Of a DNA stretch of 5,431 nucleotides, positions 1-5,431 are shown piece after piece (within the stretch, counting starts at the first letter, position 1; every line of letters begins with the position of its first letter). This DNA comes from Thiotrichaceae bacterium (GTDB lineage: Bacteria > Pseudomonadota > Gammaproteobacteria > Thiotrichales > Thiotrichaceae). The notes beneath the pieces are model-generated. The model was not told where the DNA came from. It ran no database searches and saw only the letters and a program-made list of their open reading frames with translations. Position numbers and translations under genes: made by a program. The stretch covers positions 1-5,431 of the forward strand of contig JALVRY010000205.1 of NCBI GenBank assembly GCA_027024625.1, written 5' to 3'.

Positions 1-578
1 TCGTTGATGACGCGCTTAGTAGATAATCGTTGTCCGTGAAAAATACTGATTAAATCTTGTAAGGCATCATCAAAATTATTATTAATAACAATGTAATCAA
101 ATGACTTGCAGTGTGACATATCGCTCATTGCATCTTTCATGCGCCGCTGAATCACTTCATCAGAGTCTTGACATCGCTTTTTGAGACGATTTTCAAGCTC
201 GCCACAGGAGGGAGGTAAAATAAAGATGCTGATTACATCCTTGACTCGTTGCCGAATTTGCTCAGCTCCTTGCCAGTCAATTTCTAAAATAACATCATCA
301 CCTTTTTCGATTAGTGCATTTACGGTGGATTCAGATGTACCATAATAGTTGTCGAAAACCTTGGCATACTCTAAAAAATCACCATCCTTTATTTGTTGTT
401 TAAACTGTTTTTCTTCAATGAAATAATAGTGTTTACCATGTTCTTCACCAACACGAGCCGGGCGTGTGGTATGTGAAACGGATAGTATGACACCAGAGAG
501 ATTTTCCCTAAGAGCGGTAACTAGGCTTGTTTTTCCTGCGCCTGATGGAGCTGAGACAACGTATAACTGTCCTTTCAT
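1..578 (-). CDS. gmk: Guanylate kinase, C-terminus cut by window edge
   Basis: Guanylate kinase phosphorylates GMP to GDP with ATP in the cytoplasm, feeding GTP, dGTP and (p)ppGpp synthesis. My translation of the minus strand from the ATG at 576-578 gives 192 uninterrupted residues beginning MKGQLYVVSAPSGAGKTSLV. The P-loop is SAPSGAGKTS at residues 9-18. The GMP-binding region contains SVSHTTRPAR (33-42), LEYAKVF (69-75) and YYGTS (78-82). The core strand VILEIDWQG (96-104) is typical of the family, and the arginine-rich lid segment lies near 131-147. Members are usually about 205 residues, so only the last dozen or so should be missing beyond position 1. The start is supported by an AAAGGA ribosome binding site 6 bases upstream. 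It diverges from gloB. The family assignment is secure from these motifs. Confidence 0.97.
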   Translation of the reverse strand, partial: MKGQLYVVSAPSGAGKTSLVTALRENLSGVILSVSHTTRPARVGEEHGKHYYFIEEKQFKQQIKDGDFLEYAKVFDNYYGTSESTVNALIEKGDDVILEIDWQGAEQIRQRVKDVISIFILPPSCGELENRLKKRCQDSDEVIQRRMKDAMSDMSHCKSFDYIVINNNFDDALQDLISIFHGQRLSTKRVIN

Positions 579-584
579 TATATA

Positions 585-590
585 TCCTTT
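585..590 (-). promoter_or_regulatory. Ribosome binding site of gmk
   Basis: On the minus strand this reads AAAGGA, 6 bases before the gmk ATG. It fixes the start codon. No convincing -35/-10 pair for gmk was found further upstream; the AT-rich stretch 636-662 holds only weak matches. Confidence 0.7.
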
Positions 591-664
591 ATCTAATTAT
601 CTTAAAACTTCAAAAAAGCTAGCATGTTTGATGGGATAAATACTATAGTTTAAATATTACAAAC

Positions 665-686
665 ATTGTTACGTTTTTCTAACAAT
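665..686. repeat. Perfect 7-bp inverted repeat in the gmk/gloB divergent region
   Basis: ATTGTTA (665-671) and TAACAAT (680-686) are perfect complements separated by the 8 bases CGTTTTTC. The repeat lies between two divergent genes, 87 bases above the gmk start and about 100 above the gloB start. It could be an operator for either gene or a chance palindrome in AT-rich DNA. It has no following T-run, so it is not an intrinsic terminator. The rest of the gap 579-787 shows only weak promoter-like hexamers, such as TTGATG (628-633) with TAAATA (651-656) at a 17-base spacing toward gloB. Confidence 0.35.
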
Positions 687-774
687 TTGGGATGTGACTA
701 ATCAAACGATGAGTATTTTTTGGTTTAGTGAGAATCTCCCAAAGCAATCTGGAAAATATTCAAAATAAATTAAT

Positions 775-779
775 AGAGG
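775..779 (+). promoter_or_regulatory. Ribosome binding site deciding the gloB start
   Basis: AGAGG stands 8 bases before the ATG at 788. An in-frame GTG at 728 would add 20 residues, but it has no such site and the extra residues do not resemble a glyoxalase II N-terminus. The ATG at 788 is therefore preferred. Confidence 0.75.
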
Positions 780-787
780 TTTCCCCT

Positions 788-1579
788 ATGTTACAGGTAA
801 TACCTATACCTGCATTTACTGATAATTATATTTGGCTGTTAACCAATGAAGAGCGAAAGTATGCGGCTATTGTAGATCCGGGTGACGCAGAGCCTGTTAT
901 TTGTGAGTTAGAAAGTAGAGGAATGGAGCTAATTGCATTACTGATCACACATCATCACAGTGATCATGTGGGTGGTATTGCTAAATTGGTTGAAAAATAC
1001 CCAAACGTTACGGTATATGGGCCAGCTCAAGAGTTTATCCCTCATATTACACAAGCTTTGGATGAGTCAAAGTTTGTAGAGCTTGAAGAGTTAAATTTGT
1101 CCTTTAAGGTACTAGATATACCAGGCCATACTGCTGGACATATTGCTTACTACTGTGATGAAGAAAAAGAGAAAAGCATATTTTGTGGCGATACGCTTTT
1201 TGCGAATGGCTGTGGTCGTGTTTTTGATGGAACAATAGAAGACTTACATGCATCACTTAATAAGTTGGCAAAGTTGCCGGTTGAGACACGTATCTATTGT
1301 GCTCATGAATATACACTCGATAATATCGGATTTGCAAAATGGGTAGAACCTAACAATCAAGATTTAATTGAACGACAGGAGCAATGTTGGGAGTTAATTG
1401 ATGGAGGACGTTCAACTATCCCATCAACCCTAGAAATGGAATTTAAAACAAATCCATTTCTCCGGACGCATCTACCTGAAGTCATTGCAAAAGCTGAAGA
1501 AGTGGCGGGACGTGAAACACATACACCACTTGATGTCTTTACTGTTTTGCGAGTATGGAAAGATACAGAATATGATTAG
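788..1579 (+). CDS. gloB: Hydroxyacylglutathione hydrolase (glyoxalase II)
   Basis: Glyoxalase II hydrolyses S-D-lactoylglutathione to D-lactate and glutathione, the second step of methylglyoxal detoxification. The protein from the ATG at 788 is 263 residues, close to the usual 250-260. It has a metallo-beta-lactamase fold. The dinuclear metal ligands are visible: the THHHSDH motif at 54-60 (H55, H57, D59, H60), H114 in PGHTAGH, the bridging D135 in FCGDTLF, and H173 in CAHEY. The C-terminal helical part carries NPFLR (222-226) and LRVWKD (254-259), which match the glutathione-contacting Arg/Lys positions of the family. The N-terminus, IPAFTDNYIWLL, is the classical GloB opening. It diverges from gmk and is followed by an unusually distant terminator. 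I see no partner glyoxalase I gene here. Confidence 0.97.
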   Translation: MLQVIPIPAFTDNYIWLLTNEERKYAAIVDPGDAEPVICELESRGMELIALLITHHHSDHVGGIAKLVEKYPNVTVYGPAQEFIPHITQALDESKFVELEELNLSFKVLDIPGHTAGHIAYYCDEEKEKSIFCGDTLFANGCGRVFDGTIEDLHASLNKLAKLPVETRIYCAHEYTLDNIGFAKWVEPNNQDLIERQEQCWELIDGGRSTIPSTLEMEFKTNPFLRTHLPEVIAKAEEVAGRETHTPLDVFTVLRVWKDTEYD

Positions 1580-1727
1580 TGATATTTTTTACTTATTTAT
1601 TAAGTATATAGAAAATAAACTTAATCTTTTGTAACAAAAATCACCTTGAGGATTCTAGGATTTTCCTGTACCTTACGTTAACTATATAGATATATTACTA
1701 TGTATTTATATGGTTTCCTCCTAGCTT

Positions 1728-1756
1728 CCGGTTCACCTTGGTGAATCGGTTTTTTT
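1728..1756 (+). terminator. Strong intrinsic terminator, 149 bases past the gloB stop
   Basis: CCGGTTCAC (1728-1736) pairs with GTGAATCGG (1741-1749) around the tetraloop CTTG, with a single G-U wobble. Seven T residues follow directly (1750-1756). This is a canonical Rho-independent terminator for plus-strand transcription. Read on the minus strand the hairpin has no U-tract behind it, so it should not efficiently end the rluE transcript. It ends either a long gloB 3' UTR or a small RNA that starts inside 1580-1727. I saw no obvious minus-strand terminator after rluE. Confidence 0.88.
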
Positions 1757-1787
1757 AGTTAAAGCTGCCGAGTTCTCTGGGTTAATC

Positions 1788-2345
1788 TTACAACACCAGT
1801 TCTAAATACTGCTTTGGTTTAATACCATCAATTGTCCAAGACCCAATCCTATAACGGATTAGCCGTAGTGTTGGATACCCGATGGCTGCTGTCATCCGTC
1901 TAACTTGTCGATTACGACCTTCTTTTATAGTAATTTCTACCCATGTGTCGGGAATTGTTTTGCGATAGCGTACTGGGGGATTACGTGGCCATAACTGATC
2001 AGGCTCTTCTATTTGTTTAGCTTTGGCTGGTAGAGTCATACCATCCTTCAACTCAATACCTTCCCTCAATTTTTGCAAATCAGTATCACTGGGTTTGCCT
2101 TCAACCTGTACCCAATAAGTTTTACTCATTTTATTTTTTGGATTGGCAATTTTATTTTGTAGCTGACCATCATCAGTTAGGAGCAATAAACCTTCACTAT
2201 CTCTATCTAACCTTCCAGCGGGGTAGACGGCTGGAATTGGTATGTAGTCCTTCAGTGTTTCTCTGCTGTTACCACTTGTGTTTTTATTATCACTAAATTG
2301 GCTTAATACATTATATGGTTTATTAAAAAGAATAAGCTTTGACAT
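1788..2345 (-). CDS. rluE: RluE-type 23S rRNA pseudouridine synthase (RsuA/RluB/E/F family)
   Basis: This 185-residue enzyme should isomerise a uridine to pseudouridine in 23S rRNA; E. coli RluE modifies U2457. The RsuA-family signature [14 protein letters not shown] lies at residues 44-57, with catalytic D47. The second conserved block, [11 protein letters not shown], is at 141-151, followed by [13 protein letters not shown] (156-168). The segment [14 protein letters not shown] (119-132) closely resembles the E. coli RluE region WPRNPP and argues for RluE over RluB or RluF. There is no N-terminal S4 domain, as in RluE. Only 10 bases separate it from the stop of the upstream kinase-like gene, and no clear Shine-Dalgarno precedes its ATG, so it is probably co-transcribed and perhaps translationally coupled. 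The family is certain; the exact target uridine is inferred. Confidence 0.93.
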   Translation of the reverse strand: MSKLILFNKPYNVLSQFSDNKNTSGNSRETLKDYIPIPAVYPAGRLDRDSEGLLLLTDDGQLQNKIANPKNKMSKTYWVQVEGKPSDTDLQKLREGIELKDGMTLPAKAKQIEEPDQLWPRNPPVRYRKTIPDTWVEITIKEGRNRQVRRMTAAIGYPTLRLIRYRIGSWTIDGIKPKQYLELVL

Positions 2346-2355
2346 AAATGTTGGG

Positions 2356-2931
2356 TTAAACTTTTACGGCATAAGGATCGAGAATAATGATTTCACCTGT
2401 TTTATCCCTCATCATTAAATTATCAGCATGTAAGTCCCATGCGATATAGTCTTCATGATCACGATAATAGCGGCATAAGTCTGAAATATCTTCTGCCAAG
2501 GTTGGGCTATAACGCCTTTGTATTTCTTCAAAGGCTTTAGTTTTATGTTCTATTGTTTTAAGTTCAAGGTTTTGCGTATTGCCATTAAAAAATTCTTCAT
2601 CATCTTTTTCTAAGTGAACAAGTTTTTCCATGATGTAGATATAACGATAATCCGTTTCTTCCTTCTTGAACAGCTCTTCTCCAGCTGGAACTTCAACTAC
2701 ATTACAGTCTTCATCTAGAATACCGATACGATCAATCTGCGGAATATGAGATAAATGAAATTCATGTAGGGCATGGCAGAAATACTCTAAGCCTAGACCA
2801 CGTTTTTCTAGTAGCACATGTTCGTCATCGTATGCATAAACATTTGTAAGAAAAGTTTCCATACATTTGTCACAGAATATTTGCTCAAATTCACCATTGC
2901 AAAATTTCTCTAAAATGATTTTTTTATTCAT
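2356..2931 (-). CDS. Small protein with protein kinase-like catalytic core, function unknown
   Basis: I do not recognise this 191-residue protein by name. Near its C-terminus, [12 protein letters not shown] (164-175) followed by GEIIILDP (179-186) aligns with the kinase catalytic loop HRDLKPEN and the DFG strand. D166 would be the catalytic base, N171 (five residues later) a metal ligand, and D185 the DFG-type Asp. [11 protein letters not shown] (97-107) resembles a hinge between lobes. No glycine-rich loop or VAIK-type lysine is evident in the N-terminal half. The chain stops about six residues after D185, so the activation segment and most of the C-lobe are absent. A CxxC pair lies at C20/C23. 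There is no signal peptide or membrane segment. AGGA 6 bases upstream (2938-2941) supports the start. It is the first gene of a likely two-gene operon with rluE. It could be a minimal kinase, a pseudokinase or a remnant. Confidence 0.8.
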   Translation of the reverse strand: MNKKIILEKFCNGEFEQIFCDKCMETFLTNVYAYDDEHVLLEKRGLGLEYFCHALHEFHLSHIPQIDRIGILDEDCNVVEVPAGEELFKKEETDYRYIYIMEKLVHLEKDDEEFFNGNTQNLELKTIEHKTKAFEEIQRRYSPTLAEDISDLCRYYRDHEDYIAWDLHADNLMMRDKTGEIIILDPYAVKV

Positions 2932-2937
2932 TTTTTA

Positions 2938-2941
2938 TCCT
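2938..2941 (-). promoter_or_regulatory. Ribosome binding site of the kinase-like gene
   Basis: AGGA on the minus strand, 6 bases before the ATG at 2929-2931. It fixes the start of the kinase-like gene. Confidence 0.65.
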
Positions 2942-2979
2942 AAATATAAATTCCTATTCCCTATATTAGCATAGATTAA

Positions 2980-3008
2980 TATATATGATTGTTATGGTTT
3001 CGAGACAA
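2980..3008 (-). promoter_or_regulatory. Candidate sigma-70 promoter for the kinase-like gene and rluE
   Basis: Read on the minus strand, TTGTCT (3008-3003) is followed after exactly 17 bases by TATATA (2985-2980). Each hexamer matches its consensus at four of six positions. Transcription would start near 2973, giving a leader of about 40 bases that includes the AGGA site. A second, weaker possibility is the extended -10 TGCTAATAT just downstream. The assignment rests on motif and spacing only. Confidence 0.45.
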
Positions 3009-3049
3009 AAAGTTTAAATTTTAACACGAGCAGTTAACTTCGGGGATTA

Positions 3050-3202
3050 AGTAGGAGTGCATACACATTTAACAAAATTTGCGAAGGATTTTTTTCGCGT
3101 TTCATGAATACTTGCACAGTCTCCCGTGCTACGCGACTGAGAGAATGGCTTGAATAGCGGAAAATAGACCAGTAAATTGTTAAATGTGTATGCACTCCTA
3201 CT
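3050..3202. mobile_element. MITE-like element, 153 bp with perfect 26-bp terminal inverted repeats
   Basis: The left end (3050-3075) begins AGTAGGAGTGCATACACA, and the right end (3177-3202) is its exact reverse complement over all 26 bases; a 27th base also matches. TTA stands directly outside both ends (3047-3049 and 3203-3205), consistent with a TA or TTA target duplication. The 101-bp interior has smaller stems: GCGAA/TTCGC (3081-3085 with 3094-3098), and CAGTC/GACTG (3117-3121 with 3135-3139) enclosing CGT/ACG. It encodes no recognisable transposase. Size, long repeats and TA flanks resemble non-autonomous IS630/mariner-type MITEs, and in architecture (not sequence) Neisseria Correia elements. 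It forms most of the DNA upstream of pilU and, if transcribed, would fold into one long hairpin. An RNA-level regulatory structure is the alternative reading. Confidence 0.72.
3150..3178 (+). promoter_or_regulatory. Weak candidate promoter inside the element, reading toward pilU
   Basis: TTGAAT (3150-3155), a 17-base spacer and TAAATT (3173-3178) each match the sigma-70 consensus at four of six positions and point out of the right end toward pilU, whose start is about 110 bases further on. Other -10-like sequences without a good -35 are TATAAC at 3204-3209, just beyond the element's end, and TATAAC at 3265-3270. The real pilU promoter cannot be chosen from sequence alone. Confidence 0.25.
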
Positions 3203-3291
3203 TTATAACCAGCCGTCATAGAAAGATGGGGTAGACGAACCAATGTGTTAAATTTAACCTGAATTATAACAATAATACATAACAAATCATT

Positions 3292-4476
3292 ATGACATTC
3301 AAAGACTATCTAAAAATTCTTGTTCAAAAAGACGGTTCTGATCTTTATTTAACCCTTGATGCACCACCCGCTGCTAAATTTCAGGGAGCACTGCGAGCTG
3401 TTGATAAAAAGAAAATGACAGCAGAAGAGCTAAAAACTATAGCTTATGAGCTGATGGATGATGAGCAGCAGCAACAGTTTGAACAAAAACCGGAAATGAA
3501 TTTAGCGATTTCTGAAGAAGGAATCGGGCGATTTCGCATCAATATATTCCAACAACGTAATGCTATTGCAATGGTGATACGGAATATTAAGGTTGATATT
3601 CCCAATGCAGATGATTTAGGGCTACCGCCACAGCTCAAGAAAGTCATTATGGAAAAACGTGGATTAGTGCTTTTTGTTGGCGGTACAGGCTCAGGAAAGT
3701 CTACATCACTAGCAGCATTGATCGATTACCGCAATCGTAACTCATCGGGTCATATAATCACTATTGAAGACCCGATTGAGTATATACATCCACATAAAAA
3801 GTGTATCGTCAGTCAGCGTGAAGTGGGAGTCGATACGGATAGCTATCAAGATGCCCTAGAAAATACACTTCGACAAGCTCCAGATGTTATCTTGATTGGA
3901 GAAATCCGCACACCTGAAACAATGGAACATGCCCTTGCTTTTGCTGAAACGGGACATCTTTGCCTATCGACCCTTCATGCCAATAATGCGAATCAGGCTC
4001 TTGACCGAATTATTAACTTCTTCCCAGAAGAACGTCGTCATCAGCTTTTGATGGATTTATCAATCAACCTAAAAGGATTTATATCGCAGCGACTTATTCC
4101 AACAATAGATGGCAAACGGACAGCCGCAATTGAAATATTATTAGGCACACAAACTATCTCTGATTTGATTCAAAAAGGTGATATTCATGGCATAAAAGAA
4201 GCAATGGAGAAATCAGAAGAATTAGGTATGCAAACTTTTGATAGCCATTTATTTAGATTGTATAAAGAAGGGATAATTTCGATAACAGAAGCACTAAAAA
4301 ACTCAGATTCGCCCAATAATCTGCAACTGCGTATCAAATTGGATAAAGATGGCTCAATGCATGGTTCAAGCCCAAGTGAATCAAAAGAAGGAGCAGAAGA
4401 TAGTTTTATTGCTAACCTTGCTCTTGAGCCAATACATGAGCCAGAAGAGGAAACTGAAGAAGAGGCAGTGACTTAA
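3292..4476 (+). CDS. pilU: Type IV pilus retraction ATPase PilU
   Basis: PilU is a PilT-type hexameric ATPase at the cytoplasmic base of the type IV pilus that supports retraction together with PilT. The 394-residue protein opens MTFKDYLKILVQKDGSDLYL, matching the PilU N-terminal domain. The Walker A motif VGGTGSGKST is at 129-138, the Asp box IITIEDPIEY at 155-164, the Walker B DVILIGEIR at 198-206 with catalytic E204, and the His box STLHANNA starts at 226. The stretch ALAFAETGHLCLSTLHANNA is typical of PilU. The AIRNLI motif of PilT is not seen. After about residue 350 comes a variable tail, rich in Ser and then strongly acidic (EPEEETEEE at 383-391), a little longer than in the Pseudomonas protein. 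No Shine-Dalgarno precedes the ATG. No pilT lies beside it, although the two genes are often adjacent. Its upstream region is the MITE-like element. Confidence 0.95.
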   Translation: MTFKDYLKILVQKDGSDLYLTLDAPPAAKFQGALRAVDKKKMTAEELKTIAYELMDDEQQQQFEQKPEMNLAISEEGIGRFRINIFQQRNAIAMVIRNIKVDIPNADDLGLPPQLKKVIMEKRGLVLFVGGTGSGKSTSLAALIDYRNRNSSGHIITIEDPIEYIHPHKKCIVSQREVGVDTDSYQDALENTLRQAPDVILIGEIRTPETMEHALAFAETGHLCLSTLHANNANQALDRIINFFPEERRHQLLMDLSINLKGFISQRLIPTIDGKRTAAIEILLGTQTISDLIQKGDIHGIKEAMEKSEELGMQTFDSHLFRLYKEGIISITEALKNSDSPNNLQLRIKLDKDGSMHGSSPSESKEGAEDSFIANLALEPIHEPEEETEEEAVT

Positions 4477-4482
4477 ATTCCT

Positions 4483-4515
4483 TAGCACAATCTGCACTAA
4501 TTTCTCTCTGTGCTA
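4483..4515. repeat. Inverted repeat TAGCACA-N19-TGTGCTA upstream of mutS
   Basis: TAGCACA (4483-4489) and TGTGCTA (4509-4515) are perfect complements 19 bases apart, lying between the pilU stop and the mutS promoter. The right arm overlaps the -35 position of the extended -10 promoter at 4528-4536. No T-run follows, so it is not a standard terminator. It could be an operator half-site pair or a weak hairpin behind pilU. Confidence 0.4.
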
Positions 4516-4527
4516 TTTGTGTGTCTG

Positions 4528-4536
4528 TGATAAAAT
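4528..4536 (+). promoter_or_regulatory. Extended -10 promoter for mutS
   Basis: TGATAAAAT gives the extended -10 TG-n motif followed by TAAAAT, five of six matches to TATAAT. The -35 position 17 bases upstream (CTGTGC) is poor, which is tolerated by extended -10 promoters. Transcription would start near 4543, leaving a leader of about 28 bases before the mutS ATG. Confidence 0.5.
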
Positions 4537-4570
4537 CTGTGGCTAAAATAACAACCCCATAAGCCCCAGC

Positions 4571-5431
4571 ATGAAAAATAAACAACACACCCCGATGATG
4601 CAGCAATACCTAAAAATAAAGGCTGATCATCCAACGACGTTGTTGTTTTATCGCATGGGGGATTTTTATGAGCTTTTTTTTGATGATGCAAAAAAAGCGG
4701 CTCAGCTTTTAGATATTACACTAACCGCTCGTGGGAAAAGTGGGGGAGAGCCAATACCTATGGCGGGCGTCCCGTATCATGCGGCAGAGCAATATCTATC
4801 TCGCTTATTAAAAATGGGAGAATCCGTTGCGATATGTGAGCAAGTTGGTGACCCTGCTAAATCCAAAGGTCCTGTCAAACGAGCTGTTGCACGAATACTG
4901 ACGCCCGGTACAGTAACGGATGAATTTCTTTTAGAAGAACGCAAAGATAATTTACTTGTCGCGATTTGTGAATTAAATCAAAAAAGAAAAGCTATTTTTG
5001 GCATAGCGAGCATTGATTTAAGTAGTGGGCGTTTCACCGTACAAGAAGTACAATCCGAAGCAGAATTACGTAACGAAATAGGGCGGCTCAGCCCCACAGA
5101 AATTCTCTATAAAGAAAATCAGTCACTTCCACTTGCAGATGGCTATGCTCTAACTCATCGTCCAGAATGGCATTTTGATCAAGAGACAGCAGAACACTTA
5201 CTTTACAAGCAACTGCAAACACAAAACTTATCAGGTTTTGGTTGCGATGGCATGGATGCAGCGATTATTGCAGCAGGTGTTTTATTGCAATATGTTAACG
5301 AAACTCAACGCACTGCCTTACCACATATTACGAGCCTGCAAGTTGAAACCAGTGATGATGGCATTATTCTCGATGCAGCAAGCCGCCGCAACTTGGAGCT
5401 AGAAGATAGCTTATTTGGCGAACATAAAAAT
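4571..5431 (+). CDS. mutS: DNA mismatch repair protein MutS, N-terminal third
   Basis: MutS recognises base mismatches and small loops and recruits MutL to start strand-specific repair. My translation gives 287 uninterrupted residues to the window edge; the full family length is about 850. [16 protein letters not shown] (6-21) matches the conserved MutS opening. The mismatch-binding motif [11 protein letters not shown] is at 30-40, with the intercalating F32 and E34. [13 protein letters not shown] (59-71) and [10 protein letters not shown] (86-95) complete domain I. The connector domain follows from about 125 to 265 and includes IDLSSGRF (148-155). TALPHI (248-253) and [12 protein letters not shown] (266-277) begin the core/lever region. 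The ATPase domain lies outside the window. A stop codon at 4544-4546 blocks longer starts, so the ATG at 4571 is used, although no good Shine-Dalgarno is visible. Confidence 0.97.
   Translation, partial: MKNKQHTPMMQQYLKIKADHPTTLLFYRMGDFYELFFDDAKKAAQLLDITLTARGKSGGEPIPMAGVPYHAAEQYLSRLLKMGESVAICEQVGDPAKSKGPVKRAVARILTPGTVTDEFLLEERKDNLLVAICELNQKRKAIFGIASIDLSSGRFTVQEVQSEAELRNEIGRLSPTEILYKENQSLPLADGYALTHRPEWHFDQETAEHLLYKQLQTQNLSGFGCDGMDAAIIAAGVLLQYVNETQRTALPHITSLQVETSDDGIILDAASRRNLELEDSLFGEHKN

Larger units (their letters stand above)
3012..3258. repeat. Outer, imperfect inverted repeat surrounding the MITE-like element
   Basis: GTTTAAATTTTAACAC (3012-3027) and, read on the opposite strand, GTTAAATTTAACAC (3258-3245) are near-identical apart from two missing bases. 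The right copy contains a perfect 12-bp palindrome, GTTAAATTTAAC (3247-3258), and the left copy is almost palindromic. They lie outside the inner 26-bp repeats and face each other. They may be remnants of an older element into which the inner one inserted, paired operators for the flanking genes, or a coincidence of AT-rich DNA. Confidence 0.35.

Noticed and set aside
728..787. GTG start giving gloB 20 extra N-terminal residues
   Set aside because: The ATG at 788 has an AGAGG site at ideal distance and gives the canonical glyoxalase II N-terminus; the extra residues match nothing known in the family.
1700..1744. A 14-residue open frame (MYLYGFLLASGSPW) ending inside the terminator, resembling a leader peptide
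   Set aside because: There is no ribosome binding site and no downstream plus-strand gene to attenuate.
3050..3202. Identification as a Neisseria Correia element
   Set aside because: Length and repeat size agree, but the terminal sequence AGTAGGAGTGC does not match the Correia terminus TATAGTGGATTAAC as I remember it; only the architecture is shared.
3047..3205. CRISPR-like repeat unit
   Set aside because: There are only two copies, in inverted orientation, with no regular spacers or cas genes.
3034..3285. An 83-codon open frame on the minus strand running through the MITE-like element
   Set aside because: It runs across both terminal repeats, has no ribosome binding site and shows no recognisable domain; it is better explained as a chance frame in repeat DNA.
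3444..3647. Minus-strand frame inside pilU
   Set aside because: It is fully contained in the strongly conserved pilU coding sequence, with low-complexity Cys/Ser content; a shadow frame.
4412..4691. Two overlapping minus-strand frames across the pilU-mutS junction
   Set aside because: Both overlap the conserved ends of pilU and mutS and the mutS promoter, and neither resembles a known protein.
5175..5402. Plus-strand 75-codon frame near the right edge
   Set aside because: It lies wholly inside mutS in another frame.

Overview
The window looks like chromosomal DNA from an AT-rich gammaproteobacterium that carries type IV pili. Guanylate kinase, glyoxalase II, an RluE-type pseudouridine synthase, PilU and MutS all read as close to their gammaproteobacterial relatives. 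PilU with a PilU-type ATPase core points to a twitching or naturally competent lineage (for example Moraxellaceae-like or Cardiobacteriales-like). I cannot fix genus or species from the sequence alone.

Layout, left to right. Positions 1-578 hold gmk on the minus strand, cut at its C-terminus by the window edge. A 209-base divergent intergenic region follows, then gloB on the plus strand (788-1579). About 150 bases past the gloB stop there is a strong intrinsic terminator (1728-1756). It may end a long gloB 3' UTR or a separate small transcript. Two minus-strand genes follow, 10 bases apart: a small protein with a kinase-like catalytic core (2356-2931) and, downstream of it, the rluE-like gene (1788-2345). 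They probably share one promoter near 2980-3008. The 360-base gap 2932-3291 holds the most unusual DNA of the window. It contains a 153-bp element with perfect 26-bp terminal inverted repeats and a possible TA or TTA target duplication, and this sits inside a looser outer inverted repeat. It has the architecture of a miniature inverted-repeat element (MITE). Next come pilU on the plus strand (3292-4476), a short gap with an extended -10 promoter and a 7-bp inverted repeat, and the first 287 codons of mutS (4571 to the edge).

Most of the genes are independent housekeeping functions rather than one pathway: nucleotide metabolism (Gmk), methylglyoxal detoxification (GloB), 23S rRNA modification (RluE), pilus retraction (PilU) and mismatch repair (MutS). 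Two parts are not routine. One is the MITE-like element that forms the upstream region of pilU. The other is the 191-residue kinase-like protein, which ends just after its metal-binding Asp and is probably co-transcribed with rluE. No CRISPR array, defence island, tRNA or rRNA was seen.
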